In this document: positions 34,322 to 42,636 of the stretch, one piece after another
Numbering within the stretch: position 1 is the first letter of the stretch
How the letters are laid out: each line of letters starts with the position of its first letter
NCBI RefSeq assembly: GCF_900176385.1
Contig: NZ_FWXN01000009.1
Location: forward strand, 124,001 to 188,000
DNA from: Janibacter indicus
GTDB lineage: Bacteria; Actinomycetota; Actinomycetes; Actinomycetales; Dermatophilaceae
Length of the DNA stretch: 64,000 nucleotides
Reading direction: 5' to 3'
Translations under genes and position numbers: made by a program
The notes under the pieces: generated by a model
The model's input: the letters and a program-made list of their open reading frames with translations, nothing else
Databases searched by the model: none
Told to the model about the DNA's origin: nothing

Positions 34322-35214
34322 GCTGCATCAGCTCCTCGGGAGTCAGCGGCGGTCAGGGTGAGGAAGAGCTCCTCGAGTCCACCGGCGGAGCCGGCAGCGA
34401 GGTCGGTGAGGACGATGCGGGCGTCCAGGGCGACGCGGCCGACGGCTGCCGCCGGGGCCTGGGCGACCAGACCCGCGGGCGTCAGGGCGACGTCGATGTT
34501 GGCCGCGCGCAGGGCGACCTCGAGGGCGTTGTCGTCGAGCGAGCGCACCCGCGTGCCCTGCTGCTCGAGCAGCTGCGTGGTCGTGCCCTCGGCGACGATC
34601 CGCCCGTTGCCGATGATGACGAGCTCGTCGGCGATGATCTGCACCTCGCTCAGCAGGTGTGAGGACAGAAGCACGGTGCCCCCGGCATCGGCGAAGTCAC
34701 GCAGCAGGCCGCGCATCCAGTGGATGCCCTGCGGGTCGAGACCGTTGGCCGGCTCGTCGAGGACGAGCACCTGCGGGTCGCCGAGCAGGGCGGTCGCCAG
34801 ACCGAGTCGCTGGCGCATGCCGAGCGAGTAGTTGCGCACCCGGCGCCCGGCCTCCTTGTCGGTGAGCCCGACGCGGGCGAGCCCACGGGTCACGGCGTCG
34901 GAGCCGACGCCCATGGTCCGGGCAGCAAGCGTGAGGACCTCGCGCCCGGTCCGCCCCGGGTGCTGCGCCGAGGCATCGAGCATGACGCCGACGTGACGCC
35001 CGGGGTTGCGCAGGTCCGCGTAGCGGTGGCCGAGGACGGTCGTCTCCCCGGAGGTCGGCGGGGTCAGGCCGGTCATCATCCGCATGGCGGTCGACTTGCC
35101 CGCGCCGTTGGGCCCGAGGAAGCCGGTGACGCTGCCCGGCCTCGCGGTGAAGGTGATGTCGTCGACGGCGGTGAAGTCGCCGTAACGCTTGGTCAGGTGG
35201 GTGGCGGTGATCAT
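34318..35214 (-). CDS. ABC transporter ATP-binding protein (exporter type)
   Basis: A 298-residue ATPase: Walker A GPNGAGKST, Q-loop MLDASAQHPGRT, signature NYSLGMRQRLGLATAL, Walker B QVLVLDEPANGLDPQG and H-loop LSSHLLSEV. The C-terminal extension after about 215 resembles that of antibiotic/bacitracin-type exporters. The start ATG at 35214 is divergent from the histidine kinase at 35359, with an inverted repeat between them. This suggests the two-component system may control the transporter (inference from adjacency only). Confidence 0.9.
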   Translation of the reverse strand: MITATHLTKRYGDFTAVDDITFTARPGSVTGFLGPNGAGKSTAMRMMTGLTPPTSGETTVLGHRYADLRNPGRHVGVMLDASAQHPGRTGREVLTLAARTMGVGSDAVTRGLARVGLTDKEAGRRVRNYSLGMRQRLGLATALLGDPQVLVLDEPANGLDPQGIHWMRGLLRDFADAGGTVLLSSHLLSEVQIIADELVIIGNGRIVAEGTTTQLLEQQGTRVRSLDDNALEVALRAANIDVALTPAGLVAQAPAAAVGRVALDARIVLTDLAAGSAGGLEELFLTLTAADSRGADAA

Positions 35215-35283
35215 GACGACCACGATCCGCCCCGACAGGGGGTCGGCACATCGCCCGCAGGTCGCGACCGCGACTACGACTTC

Positions 35284-35305
35284 CGAAGGGGGTGTCCCCC
35301 CTTCG
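35284..35305. repeat. Perfect 9-bp inverted repeat CGAAGGGGG / CCCCCTTCG between ABC exporter and kinase
   Basis: The arms 35284-35292 and 35297-35305 are exact complements around TGTC. It lies 70 bp upstream of the ABC ATPase start and 53 bp upstream of the kinase start, in the shared promoter region. It is built from the 9-mer that is over-represented across the window, so it may be an instance of that motif rather than an operator. Confidence 0.6.
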
Positions 35306-35358
35306 TCATGGACCGACGGCGGATGTCCGGCCGGGTCGTCACCACCTACGGTGGGCCC

Positions 35359-36561
35359 GTGACGAGCACTGCGGCACCCGACGAGCGCCATCCCGACCGC
35401 CTGACCTGGTGGGACACGACCTGGCGGGTCGGCGCCGCCCTGCTGCTCGGGCTGACCTTCTGGTTCTTCACCATCGCCCTGCTCTACCCGGGCGACGCCG
35501 ACATCCCCGACTCCTGGCGTGCCGCGTGGCTCGTCCTCGTCGACCCGGTCATCGGCCTGGTGGCCGCGGCGTTGGTGCCGTGGCGCCGGCGCTGGCCGGT
35601 GCCGATCACGCTCGTCACCACCGTCCTCAGCGCGGTGTCCACGGTGGCGGCCGGTGCCCAGACCGTCGCCTTCGTCTCGCTCGCGACCCGCCAGCGCTGG
35701 CCCGAGATCGCGCCGATGGTCCTGCTCACGACCCTCGCGGGGGTCTTCAGCACCCGCGTGGTCTACCCCGACCCCGAGGCCCTCCCCCTGTGGGGTGAGC
35801 TGCTGGTCAACCTGCTCGTCATCGCCGTCATCGTCGCCATCGGCTACTCGATCGGCTCGCGGCGGGCCCTCGTGCGCTCCTGGGTCGAACGGGCGCAGAC
35901 GGCCGAGGCGGAGCAGCGGGCCCGGGTCGCCCGGGCCCAGACGGCCGAGCGCGCCCGCATCGCCCGGGAGATGCACGACGTGCTCGCGCACCGCATCTCG
36001 CTGGTGACCATGCACTCGGGTGTCCTCAGCTATCGCCACGACCTGCCCGAGGAGGAGCGGCGGGCGGCGATCGCGGCGATCGACGGCAACGCGCGCGCTG
36101 CCCTCACCGACCTGCGCGAGGTGCTCGGGGTGCTGCGCGCCGACGAGGAGGGGACCTCCCTTCGTCCGCAGAGCACGCTCGTCCACCTGCCCGAGCTCCT
36201 CGACGAGGCACGAGCCGGCGGCACGCGGGTGATCGTCGACGCCGACCTCGACGTCGCGGACCTGCCCGAGTCGACGAGCCGCACCGCCTACCGGGTCGTC
36301 CAGGAGGGCCTGACCAATGCCCGCAAGCACGCGCCAGGAGCCGGGGTCGAGGTGCGCCTCACCGGCGCGCCGGGGGCCGGTCTCGACATCAGCGTGACCA
36401 ACCCCCGCTCCGTCCAGACGGCCCACGCCGAGGTGCCCGGGACGGGCACCGGGCTGCTGGGGCTCTCCGAACGCGTCGACCTCGCCGGTGGCCGCATCGA
36501 GCACGGCTGGACCCCCGAGGGACGGCACCGCCTTGCGGTATGGCTACCGTGGCCGACGTGA
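35359..36561 (+). CDS. Sensor histidine kinase, HisKA_3 (NarL/LiaS) type
   Basis: A 400-residue kinase with about five transmembrane helices in the first 160 residues and no large extracytoplasmic domain. A coiled segment rich in Ala/Arg/Gln (about 170-198) follows. The dimerisation box AREMHDVLAHRISLVTMHSG has phospho-His near 206. The HATPase has VVQEGLTNARKHAPG (N box, about 315) and GTGLLGLSERVDLAGG (G box). The GTG start at 35359 lies six bases after TACGGT, a fitting -10 box for leaderless expression; ATGs at 35308 and 35323 are possible alternatives. The partner regulator follows with a 4-bp overlap. Confidence 0.9.
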   Translation: MTSTAAPDERHPDRLTWWDTTWRVGAALLLGLTFWFFTIALLYPGDADIPDSWRAAWLVLVDPVIGLVAAALVPWRRRWPVPITLVTTVLSAVSTVAAGAQTVAFVSLATRQRWPEIAPMVLLTTLAGVFSTRVVYPDPEALPLWGELLVNLLVIAVIVAIGYSIGSRRALVRSWVERAQTAEAEQRARVARAQTAERARIAREMHDVLAHRISLVTMHSGVLSYRHDLPEEERRAAIAAIDGNARAALTDLREVLGVLRADEEGTSLRPQSTLVHLPELLDEARAGGTRVIVDADLDVADLPESTSRTAYRVVQEGLTNARKHAPGAGVEVRLTGAPGAGLDISVTNPRSVQTAHAEVPGTGTGLLGLSERVDLAGGRIEHGWTPEGRHRLAVWLPWPT

Positions 36562-37247
36562 GCGACTCGAGCAGGGCACCGATCTCCGTCGTCCTCGTCG
36601 ACGACGACCCCATGGTCCGCACGGCACTGGCGATGATCCTCGGTGGCGCCCCGGAGATCACCGTCGTCGCGCAGGCGGAGGACGGGCGCCAGGGGGTGTC
36701 GGTCGTGGCCGAGCACTCCCCCGACGTGGTGCTCATGGACATCCGCATGCCGCGCCTCGACGGGCTGGCGGCGACCGACGAGCTCGTGCGCAGCGGTTCC
36801 CCGAGCAAGGTCATCGTCCTCACGACCTTCGACGCCGACGACGACGTCATGCGCGCGCTGCGGCACGGCGCCGACGGCTTCCTGCTCAAGGACACCCCGC
36901 CGGACCGGATCGTCGAGGCCGTCCGTCTCGTCGCGGCGGGCCAGTCGATCCTCTCCCCCAGCGTCACCGCCCAGGTGCTCGAGTCGGTGCGCACCGCTTC
37001 CGGCGGCCGCGCCCACGTCGCCCGCGACGACGCCCGCGCCCGCCTGACCGCGCTCACCGAGCGTGAGCTCGACGTGGCCAAGGCGGTCGGTGCCGGCCTG
37101 TCCAATGCCGAGATCTCGGCCCGTCTCTACCTGAGCGTCGCGACGGTCAAGGCGCACGTGGGCCGGATCCTCGACAAGCTCGACGCCGACAACCGCGTGC
37201 AGGTCGCCATCACGGTCCACGAGGCCGAGCTCGACGACCGCGTCTGA
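36558..37247 (+). CDS. LuxR/NarL-family response regulator
   Basis: A 229-residue regulator. The receiver domain has the acidic pocket VVLVDDDPMVR, phospho-acceptor Asp in DVVLMDIRMPRLDG (about residue 60), and the Thr and Lys switch residues in VLTTFDADDD and FLLKDTPPD. The C-terminal HTH (about 160-205) reads LTERELDVAKAVGAGLSNAE and VATVKAHVGRILDKL. The GTG at 36558 overlaps the kinase stop as GTGA and is preferred; an ATG at 36540 would add six residues. It ends tail-to-tail with aroB. Confidence 0.92.
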   Translation: MSDSSRAPISVVLVDDDPMVRTALAMILGGAPEITVVAQAEDGRQGVSVVAEHSPDVVLMDIRMPRLDGLAATDELVRSGSPSKVIVLTTFDADDDVMRALRHGADGFLLKDTPPDRIVEAVRLVAAGQSILSPSVTAQVLESVRTASGGRAHVARDDARARLTALTERELDVAKAVGAGLSNAEISARLYLSVATVKAHVGRILDKLDADNRVQVAITVHEAELDDRV

Positions 37248-37262
37248 CCCTGCTGGCCCGGA

Positions 37263-38333
37263 TCAGGCGAGGGCGGCGTAGGCCTCGCGCAGCAGGCTCT
37301 CGTCGGGGCCCACGAGGCGGGTGGGCTCGGCCAGGGCGTCGAGGACGACGAAGCGCAGCGTGGCCCCTCGGGTCTTCTTGTCGCGCCGCAGGGCCGTGAG
37401 CAGCTCGTCGAAGCTCGCGCCGGAGTAGCTCGTCGGCAGCCCGAGCAACCCCAGGACGTAGCGGTGCCGCTCGAGGAGGGCGGCGTCGATGTGGCCGGTG
37501 CGGTGGGCCAGCTCCGCGGCGTAGACCATGCCGATCGCGACGGCCTCGCCGTGCCGCATCCGGTAGCCCTCGTGGTGCTCGATGGCGTGCCCGAGGGTGT
37601 GGCCGTAGTTGAGGATCTCGCGCAGGTTCGACTCGCGCAGGTCGGCGGCGACGACCCGGGCCTTGATGGCGATCTTGCGCTCGATGACCTCGCGCAGTGC
37701 CGTCGAGCCGGGGTCCTGCACGCTCGACTCGTCGGCCTCGACGACCTCGAGGATGCGCGGGTCGGCGATGAAGCCGCCCTTGACGACCTCGGCCAGGCCC
37801 GCGGACAGGTCGGCCGGGGGCAGGGTCGCGAGGAGGTCGAGGTCGCACAGCACGGCGGCCGGGGTGTGGAAGGCGCCGACGAGGTTCTTGCCCTCGGCGG
37901 TGTTGATCCCCGTCTTGCCACCGACGGCCGCGTCGACCATGCCGAGCACCGTCGTCGGGACGTGCACGACGGCCACGCCCCGCAGCCAGGCGGCTGCCGC
38001 CCAGCCGGCCAGGTCGGTGACGCTGCCGCCACCGACCGCGACGACCGCGTCGGTGCGGGTGAAGCCGGCCTGTCCCATGACACCCCACAGCCCGGCGGCC
38101 ACCTCGACGGTCTTGGCCGCCTCGGCATCGGGCACCGGGGCGACGTGGACCTCGAGCCCGGCGTCGCGCAGGGCGGTGGTCACCGGCTCGGCGAGTCGGG
38201 TCAGCGGAGCACCGTGGACGACGAGGGCCCGGGCCACGCCCTCGGGCAGCACCTCGGCGACCCGCGCCGAGACCCCGTGGCCGACGAGGACCTCGTAGTC
38301 GTCACCGACGGGGATGGTCGTCACGTCGCTCAT
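37263..38333 (-). CDS. aroB: 3-dehydroquinate synthase
   Basis: Second step of the shikimate pathway. The 356 residues include the NAD-binding VVAVGGGSVTDLAGWAAAAW, PTTVLGMVDAAVGGKTGINT and the metal-binding ILNYGHTLGHAIEHHEGYR with RHGEAVAIGMVYAAEL. The Glu and two His zinc ligands are in place. The ATG overlaps the aroK stop as ATGA. Last gene of the alaS-aroB run. Confidence 0.97.
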   Translation of the reverse strand: MSDVTTIPVGDDYEVLVGHGVSARVAEVLPEGVARALVVHGAPLTRLAEPVTTALRDAGLEVHVAPVPDAEAAKTVEVAAGLWGVMGQAGFTRTDAVVAVGGGSVTDLAGWAAAAWLRGVAVVHVPTTVLGMVDAAVGGKTGINTAEGKNLVGAFHTPAAVLCDLDLLATLPPADLSAGLAEVVKGGFIADPRILEVVEADESSVQDPGSTALREVIERKIAIKARVVAADLRESNLREILNYGHTLGHAIEHHEGYRMRHGEAVAIGMVYAAELAHRTGHIDAALLERHRYVLGLLGLPTSYSGASFDELLTALRRDKKTRGATLRFVVLDALAEPTRLVGPDESLLREAYAALA

Positions 38334-38845
38334 GCGCTCACCTCGAGCAGGGCCAGGGCCTCGGCGACGACGGCCTCGACGTCGCGTCCGGCGGTGTCGA
38401 CGCGGTGGTCGGCCAGCGACTCGTAGGTCGGGCGGCGCGCCTCCATCGTCTTGATCCAGCTCTGCCGCGGGTTGACCGACAGCAGCGGCCGGCTCTTGTC
38501 GAAGCCGATCCGCTTGGCGGCATCGGCGATACCGACGTCGAGGAAGAGCACGCGGTGCGCGGCCAGGGCCTCGGTGACCGCGGGGATCATCGGCGCTCCC
38601 CCACCGAGGGCGAGCACCGTGCCGTCGTCGGTCAGGGAGTCGAGCACGGCGCGCTCCTCGGCGGCCCGGAAGTAGTCCTCGCCCTCGTCGACGAAGAGGT
38701 CGGAGATCGTGCGCCCTTCGCGCTCCTCGACGAGGGCATCGGTGTCGACGAGGCGACGACCCAATCGCTGCGCCAGGGCGGCGGCGACGGTCGACTTGCC
38801 GACCCCGGGCGGACCGATGACGACGACGAAGGGAGCCCCGCTCAC
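38330..38845 (-). CDS. aroK: Shikimate kinase
   Basis: Phosphorylates shikimate. The 171-residue P-loop kinase has [19 protein letters not shown] (Walker A), [18 protein letters not shown] (shikimate-binding Asp), [20 protein letters not shown] (GGG loop) and the lid Arg segment DKSRPLLS. The GTG start overlapping the aroC stop (GTGA) is chosen; another GTG three codons upstream is possible. Confidence 0.95.
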   Translation of the reverse strand: MSGAPFVVVIGPPGVGKSTVAAALAQRLGRRLVDTDALVEEREGRTISDLFVDEGEDYFRAAEERAVLDSLTDDGTVLALGGGAPMIPAVTEALAAHRVLFLDVGIADAAKRIGFDKSRPLLSVNPRQSWIKTMEARRPTYESLADHRVDTAGRDVEAVVAEALALLEVSA

Positions 38846-40071
38846 GCCTCCCACGTCCGCATGAGCTCAGGGATCGCGTCGAGGTAGGCCCGGTGGTTGC
38901 GGGCGGTCTCGGCGACCGAGTCGCCGCCGAACTTCTCGACGCAGGCCTCGGCGAGCACGAGCGCGACCATCGCCTGGGCGACGACGCCCGCGGCGGGGAC
39001 GGCACACACGTCGGAGCGCTGGTGGATCGCGGTCGCCGGGTCGGTGCCGGCGACGTCGATCGTCTCGAGCGCCCGCGGGACGGTGCTGATCGGCTTCATC
39101 GCGGCGCGCACGCGCAGCACGTCACCGGTGCTCATGCCCCCTTCGGTGCCCCCGGCGCGGCCGGTGCGGCGCTGGATGGTGCCGTCGCCGTCACGCTCCA
39201 TCTCGTCGTGGGCGGCCGAGCCGCGGCGGCGGGCGGTGGTGAAGCCATCGCCGACCTCGACCCCCTTGATCGCCTGGATGCCCATGAGCGCGCCGGCGAG
39301 CCGGGCGTCGAGGCGACGGTCCCAGTGGACGTGGCTGCCCAGGCCCGGCGGCAGCCCGTAGGCGAGGACCTCGACGACGCCGCCGAGGGTGTCGCCGTCC
39401 TTCTTGGCCGCCTCGATCTCGGCGACCATCGCGTCGGTGCCCTCGCGGGTCATCGCCCGCACAGGATTGGCGTCGAGGGTGGGGGTGTCGTCGGGAGTCG
39501 GCAGCGGACCGTCGGCGGGGGCCTCCCCTTCGCCGATCGCGACGGTGTGCGCGACGAGCCGGATGCCATAGGCCTGCTCGAGGAAGCGCTCGGCGATCTC
39601 GCCGAGGGCCACGCGGGCGGCGGTCTCGCGAGCCGAGGCGCGCTCGAGGACGGGCCGGGCCTCGTCGAAGCCGTACTTCTGCATGCCGACGAGATCGGCG
39701 TGCCCGGGCCGCGGGCGGGTCAGCGGGCGGTTGCGGGCGATCTCCTTGTCGGCGTTGACGTCGTCGGAGGCGGCAAAGGCGGCGGCGTCGACGGGGTCGG
39801 CGCTCATGACCGTCTCCCACTTGGGCCACTCGGTGTTGCCGATCATCACGGCGAGCGGGGAGCCGAGGGTGCTGCCGTGGCGCACGCCGCCGAGGAAGGT
39901 CACCTGGTCCTGCTCGAACTTCATCCGGGCACCGCGGCCGTAGCCGAGGCGGCGACGGGCGAGGGCACCCGCGACGTCCGAGGTCGTGACCTCGACCCCG
40001 GCCGGCAGCCCCTCGAGGGTCGCCACGAGGGCCTGGCCGTGCGACTCACCAGCAGTCAACCAACGCAACAT
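38842..40071 (-). CDS. aroC: Chorismate synthase
   Basis: Converts EPSP to chorismate using reduced FMN. The 409-residue protein starts [20 protein letters not shown]. It has [20 protein letters not shown] and [15 protein letters not shown], then the C-terminal [16 protein letters not shown] with [17 protein letters not shown], all AroC signatures. The ATG at 40071 is favoured because GGGAAG lies nine bases upstream and homologues begin here; an ATG three codons earlier is an alternative. A 35-bp gap separates it from aroE. Confidence 0.96.
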   Translation of the reverse strand: MLRWLTAGESHGQALVATLEGLPAGVEVTTSDVAGALARRRLGYGRGARMKFEQDQVTFLGGVRHGSTLGSPLAVMIGNTEWPKWETVMSADPVDAAAFAASDDVNADKEIARNRPLTRPRPGHADLVGMQKYGFDEARPVLERASARETAARVALGEIAERFLEQAYGIRLVAHTVAIGEGEAPADGPLPTPDDTPTLDANPVRAMTREGTDAMVAEIEAAKKDGDTLGGVVEVLAYGLPPGLGSHVHWDRRLDARLAGALMGIQAIKGVEVGDGFTTARRRGSAAHDEMERDGDGTIQRRTGRAGGTEGGMSTGDVLRVRAAMKPISTVPRALETIDVAGTDPATAIHQRSDVCAVPAAGVVAQAMVALVLAEACVEKFGGDSVAETARNHRAYLDAIPELMRTWEA

Positions 40072-40106
40072 GTCCGGCATCTTCCCATCCCGCGGGAGCA
40101 GCCCCG

Positions 40107-40952
40107 TCAGGCGTCCGGGGTGTGGCCGAGGGCGGCCCGGCCCGCAGCCTGCATCGCGGCCACCGGCGCCGGCTCTCCGGTGAAGAGCTGGAACTGCCGT
40201 GCTGCCTGGTGGACGAGCATCTCGAGCCCGGAGACCACGGTGGCGCCACGCTCCCTCGCGGCGCGAGCCAGGGGTGTCGGCCAGTCGGCGTAGACGACGT
40301 CGAGCAGGACGACCCCTTCGAGGTCGGCCCCGTCGATCGTGGCCGCCACGGCCTCGTTGGCCGCGCCGCCCGGCACGGTGCTCACGACGACCTGCGGACC
40401 GGTCGAGGTCCACGAGCGAAGCGGGCCGGTCCCACCGGTGATCACGCCCGGCACGGCGTCAGCGAGGGCGGCGGCCTTGGCCTCGTCGCGGGCGGCGATG
40501 CCGACCTGCTCGGCGTCGAGCTCGTGCAGCGCGAGCGCCGCCGAGCGAGCCGTCGCGCCGGAGCCGAGCACGAGGGTCCTCGCGGGCGCGGTCACCCCCG
40601 CCTCGCGCAGCGCGGCCCGGAGCCCGTAGACGTCGGTGTTGTCCGCGATCCAGCCGGCGTCGGTGCGCACGAGGGTGTTGATCGCCCCGGCCCGGCGGGC
40701 CAGCTCACTCACCGCGTCGGCCACGTCGAAGGCCGCGACCTTGAGCGGCATCGTCAGGCTCAGGCCGCGCCACATGACGTCGAGGCCGGCGACGAAGGGG
40801 GCCAGTCCCCCTTCGTCGACCTCGTGGGGCGTGTAGTCCCAGTCGGCGAGGCCGGCCGCCTCGTAGCCGGCCACGTGGAGGGTCGGCGAGAGGGAGTGCC
40901 GGATCGGGCTGCCGAGGACGCCCGCGTGCCGGGTCGTCTCGCTCGTCAGCAC
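40107..40952 (-). CDS. aroE: Shikimate dehydrogenase
   Basis: Reduces 3-dehydroshikimate with NADPH. The 281 residues have the substrate site [20 protein letters not shown], the catalytic-Lys motif [15 protein letters not shown] and [20 protein letters not shown], then the Rossmann loop [19 protein letters not shown]. The basic NADPH cluster reads IAARDEAKA. The GTG start overlaps the mltG stop by 7 bp; the upstream frame is antisense to nothing useful and is rejected. A perfect 11-bp inverted repeat of the window's 9-mer lies inside it (40791-40817). Confidence 0.95.
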   Translation of the reverse strand: MLTSETTRHAGVLGSPIRHSLSPTLHVAGYEAAGLADWDYTPHEVDEGGLAPFVAGLDVMWRGLSLTMPLKVAAFDVADAVSELARRAGAINTLVRTDAGWIADNTDVYGLRAALREAGVTAPARTLVLGSGATARSAALALHELDAEQVGIAARDEAKAAALADAVPGVITGGTGPLRSWTSTGPQVVVSTVPGGAANEAVAATIDGADLEGVVLLDVVYADWPTPLARAARERGATVVSGLEMLVHQAARQFQLFTGEPAPVAAMQAAGRAALGHTPDA

Positions 40953-42097
40953 CGGTCCTGGTTCTCCGCGCACCACTGCTCGAACTCCTTGACGTTGTTG
41001 TCGTGCTCGCGCTGCGTCTCGGCGAACTTCGTCTCGCCGGTGTCGGGGTCGACGGTGACGAAGAAGAGCCAGTCCCCCTCGTCGGGGTTGCCGGCAGCCT
41101 TGATCGCCTCGGCCCCGGGGTTGTTGATCGGCCCCGGAGGCAGACCGGTGTGCTTGTAGGTGTTGTACGGGCTGTCCGAGTTGCGCATCTCGTCGGTCGT
41201 GCCGGCCTTGCCGCGCTCCTGGAAGACGTAGTGGACCGTGCTGTCCATGTTGAGCATGCCGACCGTCGGTCCGCCCACGTCCTCGAGCCGGTTCTCGATG
41301 ACCCGCGCGACCTTGCCGCGGTCGGCGGCCCCTGCCTCGCCCTCGACGATGGAGGCGATGGTGAGGGTGCGCTCCCAGTCGGCCCGCTCGACGCCGGCCT
41401 TCTCCAGCTCCTTGGTCGTCATCGAGATCATCTCGTTGAGCTGCTCGACGGCGGTGGCGTCCTTGTCGAACTCGTAGGTCGACGGGAAGAGCCACCCCTC
41501 GAGGTCACCCTCGGCCTCGTCGGGCAGCTTCAGCTGCGCCGACTTCTCGGCCTTCTCGTAGTCGGCGACGGGCACGTCGGTTCCCTCGGAGAGCTTTGTG
41601 TAGATCTCCGAGCGCCACAGCCCCTCGGGGATCGTGATGCCCTTGGCCACGCGGTTCTTGGGGTCGAGCAGTCGGTCGAAGGCATCGGCGGCCTTCATCT
41701 CCTTGAGCATCGCGTAGGTGCCCGGCTGGATCGACGCCGCCTTGTCGGGCTGCGTCGCGGCGACCTCGGTGAAGCTGCTCGTCGACTTGATGACTCCCGC
41801 CTCGACGAGCGTCTCACCGATCTCGGAGCCGGCCTGGCCGGAGGCGACCTCGACCTCGACCTTGCCGTGGCCCGGGCCCTCGAAGTCCTTGTCCTCGGAG
41901 CCGCCGGGGATCATCGAACGCAGCGACCCGAAGGCGAAGAAGACGGCACCGACGACCACGGCGGCCGCGATGACCATCGCCAGGCATCCGGCGCCGCCAC
42001 TGCGGCTGGAGCGCGCCTCCTTGGACCGGCGCTGACGGCGGGTGCGGCCGTGCTCGCGCGGCCCGTCGTCAAAGATGTCGTCGTCGAGCTGGTTCAT
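40946..42097 (-). CDS. mltG: Endolytic murein transglycosylase MltG (YceG-like)
   Basis: Cleaves nascent glycan strands and sets their length. In 383 residues there is an N-terminal charged cytoplasmic part (about 1-36), one transmembrane helix (CLAMVIAAAVVVGAVFFAF), a LysM-like region and the YceG domain. Catalytic Glu lies in TIASIVEGEAGAADRGKVAR, then VIENRL and the STVHYVFQE and YNTYKHTGLPPGPINNPG motifs. It sits between ruvX and aroE, the usual actinobacterial order. Confidence 0.95.
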   Translation of the reverse strand: MNQLDDDIFDDGPREHGRTRRQRRSKEARSSRSGGAGCLAMVIAAAVVVGAVFFAFGSLRSMIPGGSEDKDFEGPGHGKVEVEVASGQAGSEIGETLVEAGVIKSTSSFTEVAATQPDKAASIQPGTYAMLKEMKAADAFDRLLDPKNRVAKGITIPEGLWRSEIYTKLSEGTDVPVADYEKAEKSAQLKLPDEAEGDLEGWLFPSTYEFDKDATAVEQLNEMISMTTKELEKAGVERADWERTLTIASIVEGEAGAADRGKVARVIENRLEDVGGPTVGMLNMDSTVHYVFQERGKAGTTDEMRNSDSPYNTYKHTGLPPGPINNPGAEAIKAAGNPDEGDWLFFVTVDPDTGETKFAETQREHDNNVKEFEQWCAENQDRC

Positions 42098-42636
42098 GCC
42101 TTCTTGCCCTTCCGCGGTGTGCGTCGGCGCGGCCGACCTACCCGTTCCCCAGGGGGTCTACCGGTTGCGCGCTCCGTGTCCAGCGCAGTCTGCAGGATGA
42201 GCACCGCTGCCGCTTGGTCCACCACGTCCCGATGGCGACGACCGGCAACACCGCTCTCCCGCAGGCCCCGATGAGCATCCACTGTCGTGAGGCGTTCGTC
42301 CACGAGGCGGATCGGCGTGTTCCCGATCGGTGCCTCGGACAGCGCCTGACCCAGCGATCTGGCCCAGGAACGGGCCTTGTCGGCCGCCGGCCCCTCACTC
42401 CCGTCGAGGGAGCGCGGCAGGCCGACGACGACCTCGAGGGCCTGCGCCTCCGAGACGATCTGGACCACCCGGTCGATGTCGGTGGCGTGCTCGAGATCAC
42501 GCGCCACCGTCTCGACCGGCGTGGCGAGGAGCCCGTGGGGGTCGCTCATCGCGACCCCCACGCGGGCCTCGCCCACGTCGACGCCGATGCGGACCCCGCG
42601 CCGCGGGGTCCGCTCGGCCGTGCCCTTCTCAGGCAC
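42094..42636 (-). CDS. ruvX: Holliday junction resolvase-like protein RuvX/YqgF
   Basis: RNase-H-fold nuclease implicated in pre-16S rRNA 5'-end maturation. The 180 residues carry RIGVDVGEARVGVAMSDPHG (first catalytic Asp), EVVVGLPRSLDGSEG and the C-terminal VDQAAAVLILQTALDTER (last Asp). The C terminus is a basic tail ending RKGKKA. The GTG start lies inside the end of alaS (8-bp overlap), and the stop overlaps mltG's ATG. Confidence 0.92.
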   Translation of the reverse strand: MPEKGTAERTPRRGVRIGVDVGEARVGVAMSDPHGLLATPVETVARDLEHATDIDRVVQIVSEAQALEVVVGLPRSLDGSEGPAADKARSWARSLGQALSEAPIGNTPIRLVDERLTTVDAHRGLRESGVAGRRHRDVVDQAAAVLILQTALDTERATGRPPGERVGRPRRRTPRKGKKA

